From an uncultured Polyangiaceae bacterium (GTDB lineage: Bacteria > Myxococcota_A > Polyangia > Polyangiales > Houyiibacteriaceae), in NCBI GenBank assembly GCA_947258625.1, contig CAMYJN010000232.1:1-5078 (forward strand): a stretch of DNA of 5,078 nt, in the 5' to 3' direction. Of this stretch, positions 1 through 5,078 are shown piece after piece. The translations under genes were made by a program, and so were the position numbers. The notes under the pieces were generated by a model. The model made no database searches and was not told the DNA's origin. It saw only the letters and a list, made by a program, of their open reading frames with translations. Each line of letters begins with the position of its first letter. The stretch's first letter is position 1.

Positions 1-485
1 AGATCAGCGACTTCAAGAAGCAGCTTCTCGAAAAGCAGAAGCTGCGTTTCAACTACGGGCTCAATGAAGGCCAGTTCCGGCGCCTCTACCACGAAGCGGT
101 GCACAGCAAGGAACCGTCCGGTGACAAGCTCGTCGAGTTTCTCGAGCGTCGCCTCGACAACTTCGTGTTCCGCTCCGGCTTCGCGCCGACGATTCCGGCT
201 GCGCGTCAGCTCGTCTGCCACGGCCACTTCCTCGTCAACGGCAAGCGTCTCGACATCCCGTCGTACCGCGTCCGTGAAGGCGATGTCGTGAGCCTCCGCG
301 AGCGCAGCCAGGAGCTGGCGACGGTTGCCGCATCGCTCGAGGACGTCCGCCTCGCGCGCCCGGATTGGATCGAGTTTGATGAGGCCAAGAAGGCCGCCAC
401 GGTCAAGGGCGCTCCGAAAGTCGATTCCGTGCCCTTCGCGCTCGAGATCGACCTCGTCATCGAGTACTACTCGAAGCAGCTCTAG
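1..485 (+). CDS. rpsD: 30S ribosomal protein S4, 3' part (5' end outside window)
   Basis: The reading frame enters the window at base 3 (bases 1-2 finish the previous codon) and gives 160 residues to the TAG at 483-485. S4 binds 16S rRNA early in small-subunit assembly and also affects decoding accuracy. The visible part begins in the first conserved helix (SDFKKQLLEKQKLRFNYG), continues through FRRLYHEA, and holds the S4 RNA-binding domain at about visible residues 50-112 (RLDNFVFRSGFAPTIPAARQ, then CHGHFLVNGKRLDIPSYRV). It ends with the typical IEYYSK tail. S4 is usually about 205 residues, so some 45-50 N-terminal residues are missing, including the place where zinc-binding cysteines would sit in some versions; zinc-type or zinc-free form cannot be told. 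The usual downstream neighbour in the alpha operon, rpoA, is absent; a glycosyltransferase follows instead. Identification is secure from direct family resemblance. Confidence 0.97.
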   Translation, partial: ISDFKKQLLEKQKLRFNYGLNEGQFRRLYHEAVHSKEPSGDKLVEFLERRLDNFVFRSGFAPTIPAARQLVCHGHFLVNGKRLDIPSYRVREGDVVSLRERSQELATVAASLEDVRLARPDWIEFDEAKKAATVKGAPKVDSVPFALEIDLVIEYYSKQL

Positions 486-566
486 GGACCTCGCATGGGG
501 GCGCAGCGGGCCAAAGGGTCCATACTCCGCCATAACGACGACGCCCGGTCAACGTACGCTTACGGC

Positions 567-1253
567 ATGCAAAGCGTGGACGTCATCATTCCAGCCCTCG
601 ACGAGGAGGCCGCGCTCCCTTCGGTGCTGCGCGACATTCCATGCCCGCCGGTCCGACGCGTCGTCGTGGCCGACAACGGCTCGACCGATCGCACGGCGAA
701 GCGGGCGCTCGAGAACGGGGCCGAGCTGGTGCACGAGCCCGAGCGTGGGTACGGGGCCGCCTGTCTGAAAGCGCTTGCCCACCTCGCCGGCGACCCGCCG
801 GAGATCGTCGTATTCGTGGACGGAGACTACAGCGACCACCCGGATGAAATCGGAGCCCTGATCGCGCCCATCCTCGCTGGCGATGCAGACCTGGTCATCG
901 GATCACGTGCGCACGGCGCCAGGGAACGAGGGGCGCTCAGCCCACAGCAGCGTGTGGGGAACGCGATCGCCTGTAGCGCACTCCGGCTCGTTTACGGCGT
1001 GCGGTACAGCGACCTCGGTCCGTTTCGCGCGATCCGCTGGCAGACCTTGCAGGCCCTCGGGATGGTGGACCGCAACTACGGTTGGACCGTCGAGATGCAA
1101 ATCAAGGCTGCCAAGCGCGGCGTTCGGTATTCCGAGGTGCCGGTCTCGTATCGGCGGCGGATCGGCGTGTCGAAAGTCAGTGGTACCGTGCGCGGCTCCT
1201 TGGGTGCGGGCGCGAAGATCCTCTGGCTGCTAGGCCGCTACGCATGGAGCTAG
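567..1253 (+). CDS. family 2 glycosyltransferase, DPM-synthase-like
   Basis: A 228-residue GT-A fold sugar transferase, probably moving a sugar from a nucleotide sugar to a lipid or small acceptor at the cytoplasmic membrane. It opens with VDVIIPALDEE (residues 4-14), then the nucleotide-contact motif DNGSTD (36-41), the metal-binding DGD (85-87), IGSR (111-114), and YGWTVEMQIKA (171-181) followed by a basic stretch and SKVSGT (202-207). This order fits the dolichyl-phosphate-mannose-synthase-like branch of GT2. There are no membrane helices like those of polyprenyl-phosphate transferases. The frame is open from an ATG at 495, but the family N-terminus begins right at the ATG at 567; the extra 24 residues look unlike the family. 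Neither start has a strong ribosome binding site, so 495 (just after rpsD) is not excluded. The gene ends inside the next one with a 10-bp overlap, implying co-translation. Donor and acceptor are unknown. Confidence 0.9.
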   Translation: MQSVDVIIPALDEEAALPSVLRDIPCPPVRRVVVADNGSTDRTAKRALENGAELVHEPERGYGAACLKALAHLAGDPPEIVVFVDGDYSDHPDEIGALIAPILAGDADLVIGSRAHGARERGALSPQQRVGNAIACSALRLVYGVRYSDLGPFRAIRWQTLQALGMVDRNYGWTVEMQIKAAKRGVRYSEVPVSYRRRIGVSKVSGTVRGSLGAGAKILWLLGRYAWS

Positions 1254-1912
1254 CGCAGCTCGCCGTCTTCGTCCGGGCGCCGACGCCAGGAAAGGTGAAG
1301 ACCCGGCTCGCGACGCGTTTCGGAGTCGCGGGCGCAGCGCGGCTGTACCAAGCCTTCGCCGAGGACACCATTGCGCTCTGTTCCCGGGTTCGCGCCGCGG
1401 GACGCGTACACTTGGCGCTTTGGTCCGATGGCTTCGACGACACCGTCGCCGATTGGGCGAAGCGGCTAGGCACCTCGGCGCGGATTCAGCCCGAAGGTGA
1501 CCTCGGCGTGAGGCTGGCTGCAGCGTTCGACGAGGGCCTCCGCAAGTACGAACGCGTCGTGATCATCGGTAGCGACATGCCCACGCTTCCGATCGAGCTC
1601 ATCGGCGCCGCCTTTGATTCCCTCGAGCGCAGCCTGTTCATGCTGGGCCCGGCCCAGGATGGCGGCTACTACGCCATTGGGGCGTCCCGGCGCGTTCGCC
1701 CGAGCTTCGAAGGCGTCCGCTGGTCTACGGAAAACGCTCTTGCGGATACGATCCAAGCGAACGCTGCACGGCAGCCCGCGATGCTACCGCCTTGGTACGA
1801 CATCGACGAGCCCGAAGACATCGCCGTCCTACGGGCGCATCTTTCCATCGATTCCGCCGCAGCGCCTGCAACGGCGCGCTGCATGGCGGAGCTCTCTCTC
1901 CCTCAAAGATAA
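1244..1912 (+). CDS. DUF2064 / TIGR04282-family transferase
   Basis: A 222-residue protein of the DUF2064 family (TIGR04282, 'rSAM/selenodomain-associated transferase 1', also named arsenosugar-biosynthesis glycosyltransferase in some annotation), with a nucleotidyltransferase-like GT-A fold. Visible family motifs are VFVRAPTPGKVKTRLA (residues 8-23), IIGSDMPTLP (107-116), LGPAQDGGYYAIG (134-146), VRWST (158-162) and the late acidic motif WYDIDEPEDI (184-193). The frame is open further upstream, but the ATG at 1244 gives the family N-terminus and overlaps the glycosyltransferase stop by 10 bp, so the pair is probably translationally coupled. About 20 Ala/Ser-rich residues follow the last conserved motif and have no obvious counterpart in the family. 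The 3' end overlaps the opposing cardiolipin synthase gene. DUF2064 proteins often stand next to a GT2 enzyme, as here. The family is sure; the substrate is not, and no ArsM, ArsS or selenodomain radical-SAM gene is visible. Confidence 0.9.
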   Translation: MELAQLAVFVRAPTPGKVKTRLATRFGVAGAARLYQAFAEDTIALCSRVRAAGRVHLALWSDGFDDTVADWAKRLGTSARIQPEGDLGVRLAAAFDEGLRKYERVVIIGSDMPTLPIELIGAAFDSLERSLFMLGPAQDGGYYAIGASRRVRPSFEGVRWSTENALADTIQANAARQPAMLPPWYDIDEPEDIAVLRAHLSIDSAAAPATARCMAELSLPQR

Positions 1913-3363
1913 GGCGTCCAGAGTCGCGCGGTTCCGTCGCGGAGCCTCTGAAAGAGCGAACGGCTGTCGAGCTCCTCGACCGTCAGCAGCCGCGCGTCGA
2001 TCAAACGGTTGCGAACGTGATGTTCGAGGGTTTGCCCGAGCTCCTCGTCGTAGCATTCCAAATTGAACTCGAAATTCAGACGCAGGCTGCGCGGATCCCA
2101 GTTTGCCGAGCCGATCGACGACCAGTATCCGTCGACGACGAACAGCTTCGAATGATCGAAAGGCGGCGGCGTGAGCCAGAGCCGAACCCCTTCGCGCAGA
2201 ACCCGTCGGTGGTGACCCCACATCGCCCAGCGTACGACCGGAAGGTTCCCGGCTTCCGGCACGATGATGTCGACCTCGACTCCACGCTGGGCCGCAAGGT
2301 GAAGCGCCTTCAGCAGAACCCGGTCTGGCAAGAAGTAAGGCGTCATGATCCGAATCGAGCGCCGTGCCGCCCCGACCGCCGCGAGGAACACCCAATGAAG
2401 CTTGTCGATGTCCCGGTCAGGGCCGTCGTTGATGCCCCGCGCGAGCGTCTCCCCGACTGGCACAAGCTCGGGAAACCATCGTCGCCCTGCCAGGCGCTCG
2501 CCGGTCGTGAAGGCCCAGTCTCGTGCAAACGCTTCCTGAAGCTGCGCCACCACCGGGCCACGGACTCGAAAATGGACGTCTTTGGTCGGATAGCGCGGGT
2601 TGGACGACAAAACCGAGTCCTGCCGAATGTTCATCCCGCCGGTGAACCCCACCCTGCCGTCGACGACGAGGATCTTGCAGTGATTGCGAAGGTTGAAGTG
2701 GGTGACGGACCGCGGCAGCAAGGCCGGTAGGAAGTTCGCAACCGGAACGCCTCGCTGCCTCAACACGCGATGGATGCGCGGCCTGGCGTAGCGCACCCCG
2801 ACGTCGTCGACCAAAACGCGGACTTCGACACCGCGAGCGCGCGCGTCCACCAGCACGTCGACCAGCTCGGCTCCGACGCCCTCGGCTTCGAAGATATAGC
2901 TCATCAGCGAAATCGATTCCTTCGCCTCGCGAATCGCGGCGATCATGGCCGGATAGGCTTCATCGCCGTCGACCAGAAGCTCGAGTTGATTGCCAACCAA
3001 CAGCGGCCGCTCCGTCACTCTCGACACGACGCGAGCAAGCTCGATCAAGCGCGCCCGGTTGCTTCCGAGCTCCCGATCCAAGTCCGCCGGGGACCGTGGG
3101 GCCTCATCCAAGGGAACGCTGTAGTCGGTCGCGCCGGACTTGAGCACCTTCGCACGCCGCTGGATCCGATTGATGCCGAGGAAAAAGTAGAGAATCGAGC
3201 CTACGAACGGAACCAGCCAAATCAGCGCAACCCAAGCTGATGCTGCGCGGGTGTCACTCTTGTTCAGTATGACGTGCGACGCCGCGGCCAACGCGAGGAG
3301 AACGTCTAGCGCCACGCCCAACTCTGGCGCGAATTCCTGCACTTGCTGCCAGTCGAGCGTCAT
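1903..3363 (-). CDS. cls: cardiolipin synthase (phospholipase D superfamily)
   Basis: A 486-residue membrane-anchored enzyme, the usual length of bacterial ClsA-type synthases, which join two phosphatidylglycerol molecules into cardiolipin and glycerol. Two hydrophobic segments lie near the N-terminus (about residues 14-32 and 40-63, the second with WVALIWLVPFVGSILYFFLG), matching the PLDc_N anchor domain. Two catalytic HKD motifs follow: HCKILVVD (H228, K230, D235) with GGMNI, and HSKLFVVD (H404, K406, D411) with GSANWD. Both are complete, so the enzyme should be active. SYIFEAEGVG (155-164), TPYFLPD (341-347) and the C-terminal RLWTPYL are also typical of the family. The ATG at 3361-3363 (minus strand) gives the expected N-terminus; the ribosome binding site is weak (GACGGGG a few bases upstream). 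It is transcribed away from the Crp-type regulator and towards the DUF2064 gene, whose last 10 bp it overlaps. A paralogue such as ClsB/ClsC is unlikely, because these lack the two-helix N-terminus. Confidence 0.95.
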   Translation of the reverse strand: MTLDWQQVQEFAPELGVALDVLLALAAASHVILNKSDTRAASAWVALIWLVPFVGSILYFFLGINRIQRRAKVLKSGATDYSVPLDEAPRSPADLDRELGSNRARLIELARVVSRVTERPLLVGNQLELLVDGDEAYPAMIAAIREAKESISLMSYIFEAEGVGAELVDVLVDARARGVEVRVLVDDVGVRYARPRIHRVLRQRGVPVANFLPALLPRSVTHFNLRNHCKILVVDGRVGFTGGMNIRQDSVLSSNPRYPTKDVHFRVRGPVVAQLQEAFARDWAFTTGERLAGRRWFPELVPVGETLARGINDGPDRDIDKLHWVFLAAVGAARRSIRIMTPYFLPDRVLLKALHLAAQRGVEVDIIVPEAGNLPVVRWAMWGHHRRVLREGVRLWLTPPPFDHSKLFVVDGYWSSIGSANWDPRSLRLNFEFNLECYDEELGQTLEHHVRNRLIDARLLTVEELDSRSLFQRLRDGTARLWTPYL

Positions 3364-3442
3364 CGAAGCCCCGTCACGAGATTACGGCCTATCAATCTGG
3401 CGGTCGACTTCGCAGCGGGGTACATTGAATGCCGGGGGAAGC
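3364..3442. promoter_or_regulatory. divergent intergenic region between cls and the Crp-type regulator
   Basis: These 79 bp must hold the 5' signals of both cls (leftward) and the regulator-phosphodiesterase operon (rightward), unless transcription starts inside the neighbouring genes. For the rightward operon a possible -10, TACATT, lies at 3421-3426, too close to the ATG for much of a leader and without a good -35. A GGGGGA ribosome binding site stands at 3434-3439, three bases before the ATG at 3443. A half-matching Crp/Fnr-like 14-mer (TTACG-N4-ATCAA, 3382-3395) is present, but only its right half matches the Fnr consensus. The control region is required by gene orientation; the individual elements are weak. 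Confidence 0.5.
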
Positions 3443-4069
3443 ATGGCGGGTCAGTCTTTGACTGATAAATTCGGCGTTCGTCTTTCCGGGGGCACGACGG
3501 TCTTTCGTCAGGGCGACCCGGGCGGGTCGATGTACGTCATTCGCGCCGGAAAGGTCCGTGTCCTCAAAGAGGCGAACGGCCGGCAGCGGGTGGTGACCAC
3601 ACTCGGCCCCGGCGAGTTTTTCGGAGAAATGGCTGTGGTCATGGGTCGCCCCCGGACGGCAACGGCCGAGGTGCTCGAAGAGGCCGAACTCTTGAAAGTT
3701 CCTGCCGCCAAGCTCGAAGAAATGGTCGCCCAGAATGGCGAGGTTGCAATTCGCCTGATTCGGCATCTCGCAGAGCGCATCGAGAACGCGAACCGCTTCA
3801 TCGATCTTCTTCTCGAAGACGACATGACCGCGCGCGTCATCCTCGAGCTTCAGCGAATCCTGGAGCAGGCCAAGAGCTCTGCCGCGCCCGACGTCACCGA
3901 CGCTGACCTGGCGCTGGCGCTTGGCGTCGACAAGAGCGAAGTCCGTACCGCTCTAAGGCGGCTCAGCCGCGTCGGCGTCGTCGAGGTCTCCGGAGGCTTC
4001 GTCCTCATCAAGGAAGCGCAGCGGCTCAACGAATTTCTCGACTTCATCCGAAACTCGGGGGCGTCCTGA
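3443..4069 (+). CDS. cyclic-nucleotide-binding Crp/Fnr-type transcription regulator
   Basis: A 208-residue cytoplasmic regulator. Residues 10-100 form a cyclic-nucleotide-binding domain: FRQGDPGGSMYVIRAGKVRV, then the phosphate-binding cassette FFGEMAVVMGRPRTATA (59-75). It keeps the glutamate (E62) and arginine (R71) that hold the ribose and cyclic phosphate in E. coli CRP; T72 stands where CRP has Ser83. A long dimerisation helix follows (about 100-125), then a winged helix-turn-helix (about 150-190; DLALALGVDKSEVRTALRRL). It lacks Fnr-type N-terminal cysteines, so an iron-sulfur oxygen sensor is unlikely. The CRP recognition-helix residues Arg180, Glu181 and Arg185 align with K164, S165 and T169, so the DNA site probably differs from TGTGA. 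The frame is open back to 3251, inside the divergent cls gene; the ATG at 3443 is chosen because it has a ribosome binding site and gives the family N-terminus. The TGA shares its last base with the next gene's ATG. The target genes and the ligand are unproven. Confidence 0.9.
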   Translation: MAGQSLTDKFGVRLSGGTTVFRQGDPGGSMYVIRAGKVRVLKEANGRQRVVTTLGPGEFFGEMAVVMGRPRTATAEVLEEAELLKVPAAKLEEMVAQNGEVAIRLIRHLAERIENANRFIDLLLEDDMTARVILELQRILEQAKSSAAPDVTDADLALALGVDKSEVRTALRRLSRVGVVEVSGGFVLIKEAQRLNEFLDFIRNSGAS

Positions 4070-4836
4070 TGCAGCTCCGCGTGCTCGGATGTCATGGTGG
4101 CGAAACACCCAAGCATCGTACGTCGAGCTTCTTGGTCGGCGACAGCGTCGCGATCGACGCGGGCGCCATCACGAGCTCTCTTTCGCTCGGCGAGCAGGAG
4201 CGCATTCGCTCGGTCCTGGTGAGTCACCCACACATGGACCACGTTCGCGACCTCGCGACGCTCGCGGATAACCGCTGCCAGCAGGGCGGTTCGACGCTGG
4301 AGATCGTTGGGATCCCCGAAACCATCGAAGCGCTCCGAAAGCACTTCTTCAACGACATCATCTGGCCGGACTTCACGAAGATCGACGCTAAAGACGGGCC
4401 GACCGTTCGCTACGTCGAAGTGCAGGCAAACCAAGCAGCCGACGTTGAGGGTTACGAGGTGACCCCGGTCCTGGTGAACCACACGGTCGACACCTCCGCG
4501 TTCATCATTCGTCAGAACGGCAAGAGCATCGTCTACGGTGGAGACACCGGGCCGACCGAAGATCTTTGGACACAGATCAACGCGCTCGATGATCTTCAAG
4601 CGCTGATGATGGAAGTATCGTTTCCCAACGACGAAACCGACCTCGCGTGGGCGTCTCGGCATCTCACCCCGGAGATGCTCTCGTCCGAGCTCGATAAGCT
4701 GACCCAAAGCGATGCGCTTCCGATCCTGCTCTATCACATCAAGCCTACGTTCGAGACCAGGGTGCTTCGAGAGCTGGCCGAGGTTCGCGGCCGAAATCTT
4801 CAGATACTGCAGCTAGGAGACGAATTCCTCCTCTGA
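4069..4836 (+). CDS. metallo-beta-lactamase-fold hydrolase, probable class II-like cyclic-nucleotide phosphodiesterase
   Basis: A 255-residue cytoplasmic hydrolase with a complete two-metal site: D30 (IDAG), HPHMDH (H53, H55, D57, H58), H138 (VNHTVD), D159 (YGGDTGP), H198 (SRHLTPE) and H223 (YHIKP). The HxHxDH motif early in the chain, the strand-rich layout and the late SRHLT/YHIKP histidines resemble the class II 3',5'-cyclic-nucleotide phosphodiesterase and RNase Z-like branch better than true beta-lactamases or glyoxalase II. The flexible arm of RNase Z is not evident and the protein is shorter than most RNase Z. Its ATG overlaps the regulator's stop (TGATG), with a GGGGG ribosome binding site at 4057-4061, so the two proteins are made together. 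Being coupled to a cyclic-nucleotide receptor favours hydrolysis of that nucleotide. This is inference; another phosphodiester substrate is possible. There is no signal peptide. Confidence 0.85.
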   Translation: MQLRVLGCHGGETPKHRTSSFLVGDSVAIDAGAITSSLSLGEQERIRSVLVSHPHMDHVRDLATLADNRCQQGGSTLEIVGIPETIEALRKHFFNDIIWPDFTKIDAKDGPTVRYVEVQANQAADVEGYEVTPVLVNHTVDTSAFIIRQNGKSIVYGGDTGPTEDLWTQINALDDLQALMMEVSFPNDETDLAWASRHLTPEMLSSELDKLTQSDALPILLYHIKPTFETRVLRELAEVRGRNLQILQLGDEFLL

Positions 4837-4849
4837 GCCGGTTCTGGAC

Positions 4850-4878
4850 TTGGCGCGATCGGGTGAAGGGACTATCTT
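4850..4878 (+). promoter_or_regulatory. possible sigma-70 promoter ahead of hairpin and RNA region
   Basis: TTGGCG at 4850-4855 and TATCTT at 4873-4878 are separated by exactly 17 bp, and each matches four of six consensus bases. A start about seven bases after the -10 falls at 4885, the first base of the long inverted repeat. This could drive a precursor of the downstream 6S-like RNA. Matches of this quality do occur by chance, so the call rests mostly on spacing and position. Confidence 0.3.
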
Positions 4879-4884
4879 CAAGGT

Positions 4885-4934
4885 GTGAGTGGCGTTGCCC
4901 GAAAAAGGGTTCTCCTTTTTGCGATGCCACTCAT
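4885..4934. repeat. long inverted repeat / RNA hairpin after the phosphodiesterase gene
   Basis: TGAGTGGCGTTGC (4886-4898) pairs with GCGATGCCACTCA (4921-4933) over 13 positions, with two G-U wobbles on the plus-strand RNA and one further G-U at 4885/4934. Inside, after a three-base CCG bulge, AAAAAGG (4902-4908) pairs with CCTTTTT (4914-4920) around a five-base loop. The structure begins 48 bases after the stop codon of the phosphodiesterase gene, a usual place for a transcription terminator, but no T-run follows the outer stem. A competing small hairpin, CCC-GAAAAA-GGG (4898-4909), is followed by TTCTCCTTTTT and could act as a weak intrinsic terminator. It may instead be the 5' leader hairpin of the downstream RNA. 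The pairing is directly visible; the function is not. Confidence 0.7.
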
Positions 4935-4970
4935 CGCGGGCGGCGGTTGGGTAGATGACCCCGCATTGGT

Positions 4971-5078
4971 GCGAACTCCGAAAGGAGACTCGCTGCCGTG
5001 AATTGGCCCTCGATATCCGTGGGTCCAACCACCAAGGAACGCTCCGCGTGGTCTGGGCATGGTGCTCAGAGACCCAAG
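4971..5078 (+). ncRNA. ssrS: probable 6S RNA, 5' half (cut by window edge)
   Basis: 6S RNA binds sigma-70 RNA polymerase holoenzyme by mimicking an open promoter and damps transcription in stationary phase. Features in the same order as in E. coli 6S RNA are CCCTCGATAT (5007-5016; E. coli has GAGCCGATAT around its pRNA start), a small hairpin GTGG-GTCCAA-CCAC (5019-5032), the element CGCTCCGCG (5040-5048; E. coli GCGCTCCGCGG), and GGGCATGGTGCTC (5055-5067; E. coli GAGCATGCTC). The last lies in a hairpin in which GGTCT (5050-5054) pairs with AGACC (5070-5074) and GGGC with GCTC. If this hairpin is the apex, a typical 180-base 6S RNA would begin near 4971 and end beyond the window; the 5' end is thus approximate. 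Against it, a GTG at 4998 with AAAGGAG upstream opens a frame to the window edge, but codon use there is poor. Recognition is by memory of the family, without a covariance search. Confidence 0.65.

Noticed and set aside
487..520. Short inverted repeat GGACC/GGTCC after rpsD
   Set aside because: Five base pairs with a 24-base loop and no T-run; not a credible terminator.
495..566. Upstream ATG of the GT2 glycosyltransferase at 495
   Set aside because: The extra 24 residues are unlike the family N-terminus, which starts at the ATG at 567; kept only as an alternative.
1792..2730. 312-codon plus-strand open frame opposite cls
   Set aside because: It is antisense to a clear cardiolipin synthase, has no recognisable domain, and is the kind of long shadow frame usual in GC-rich DNA.
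3398..3414. Sigma-54-like TGGCGG...TTCGCA upstream of the regulator
   Set aside because: The spacing between the GG and GC elements is one base too long for sigma-54, and the elements match only partly.
3850..4737. 295-codon minus-strand open frame opposite the regulator and hydrolase genes
   Set aside because: It spans two well-recognised genes on the other strand and has no family features; a shadow frame.
4902..4920. AAAAAGG-GTTCT-CCTTTTT as a stand-alone intrinsic terminator
   Set aside because: Only two G-C pairs in the stem and no separate T-run after it; better treated as the inner part of the larger hairpin.
4998..5078. Small open frame from a GTG with an AAAGGAG Shine-Dalgarno-like sequence at 4981-4987, open to the window edge
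   Set aside because: Only 27 codons are visible, including ATA and AGA, with lower third-position G/C than the genes here and no recognisable protein family. The AAAGGAG is also part of a CTCC-GAAA-GGAG hairpin, and the stretch fits 6S RNA better. It remains the main rival reading of this region.

Overview
The window is GC-rich bacterial chromosomal DNA with tightly packed genes, strong third-position G/C preference and several stop/start overlaps. Ribosomal protein S4, a bacterial cardiolipin synthase and a probable proteobacterial-type 6S RNA place it in a Gram-negative bacterium. The look of the proteins and the gene mix suggest a deltaproteobacterium in the broad sense, perhaps Myxococcota; this is inference, not something the sequence proves.

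Layout. The left edge holds the 3' three-quarters of rpsD (ribosomal protein S4). Next on the same strand come two sugar-transferase genes that overlap by 10 bp: a family 2 (DPM-synthase-like) glycosyltransferase and a DUF2064/TIGR04282 nucleotidyl/glycosyl-transferase-fold protein. Their 3' end runs tail-to-tail into a minus-strand cardiolipin synthase of 486 residues with two complete HKD motifs; the two genes overlap by 10 bp and leave no room for a terminator. A 79-bp divergent intergenic region separates the synthase from a plus-strand pair: a cyclic-nucleotide-binding Crp/Fnr-type regulator and, sharing one base with its stop codon, a metallo-beta-lactamase-fold hydrolase that looks like a class II cyclic-nucleotide phosphodiesterase.

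The last 242 bases hold no gene that I accept as protein-coding. They contain a long, nearly perfect hairpin (about 4885-4934) with a promoter-like sequence exactly upstream of it. After it come about 100 bases that match the 5' half of a 6S RNA: a CGATAT pRNA-start element, a GCTCCGCG element and a terminal hairpin. The 6S candidate is cut by the right edge.

How the genes fit together. The two transferases probably act in the same glycan or small-molecule glycosylation pathway. The cardiolipin synthase makes membrane phospholipid and shares its control region with the regulator. The regulator/phosphodiesterase pair looks like a compact sensing and removal module for a cyclic nucleotide. No nucleotide cyclase is visible here. 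The most interesting parts are this module and the unannotated RNA region at the right edge.
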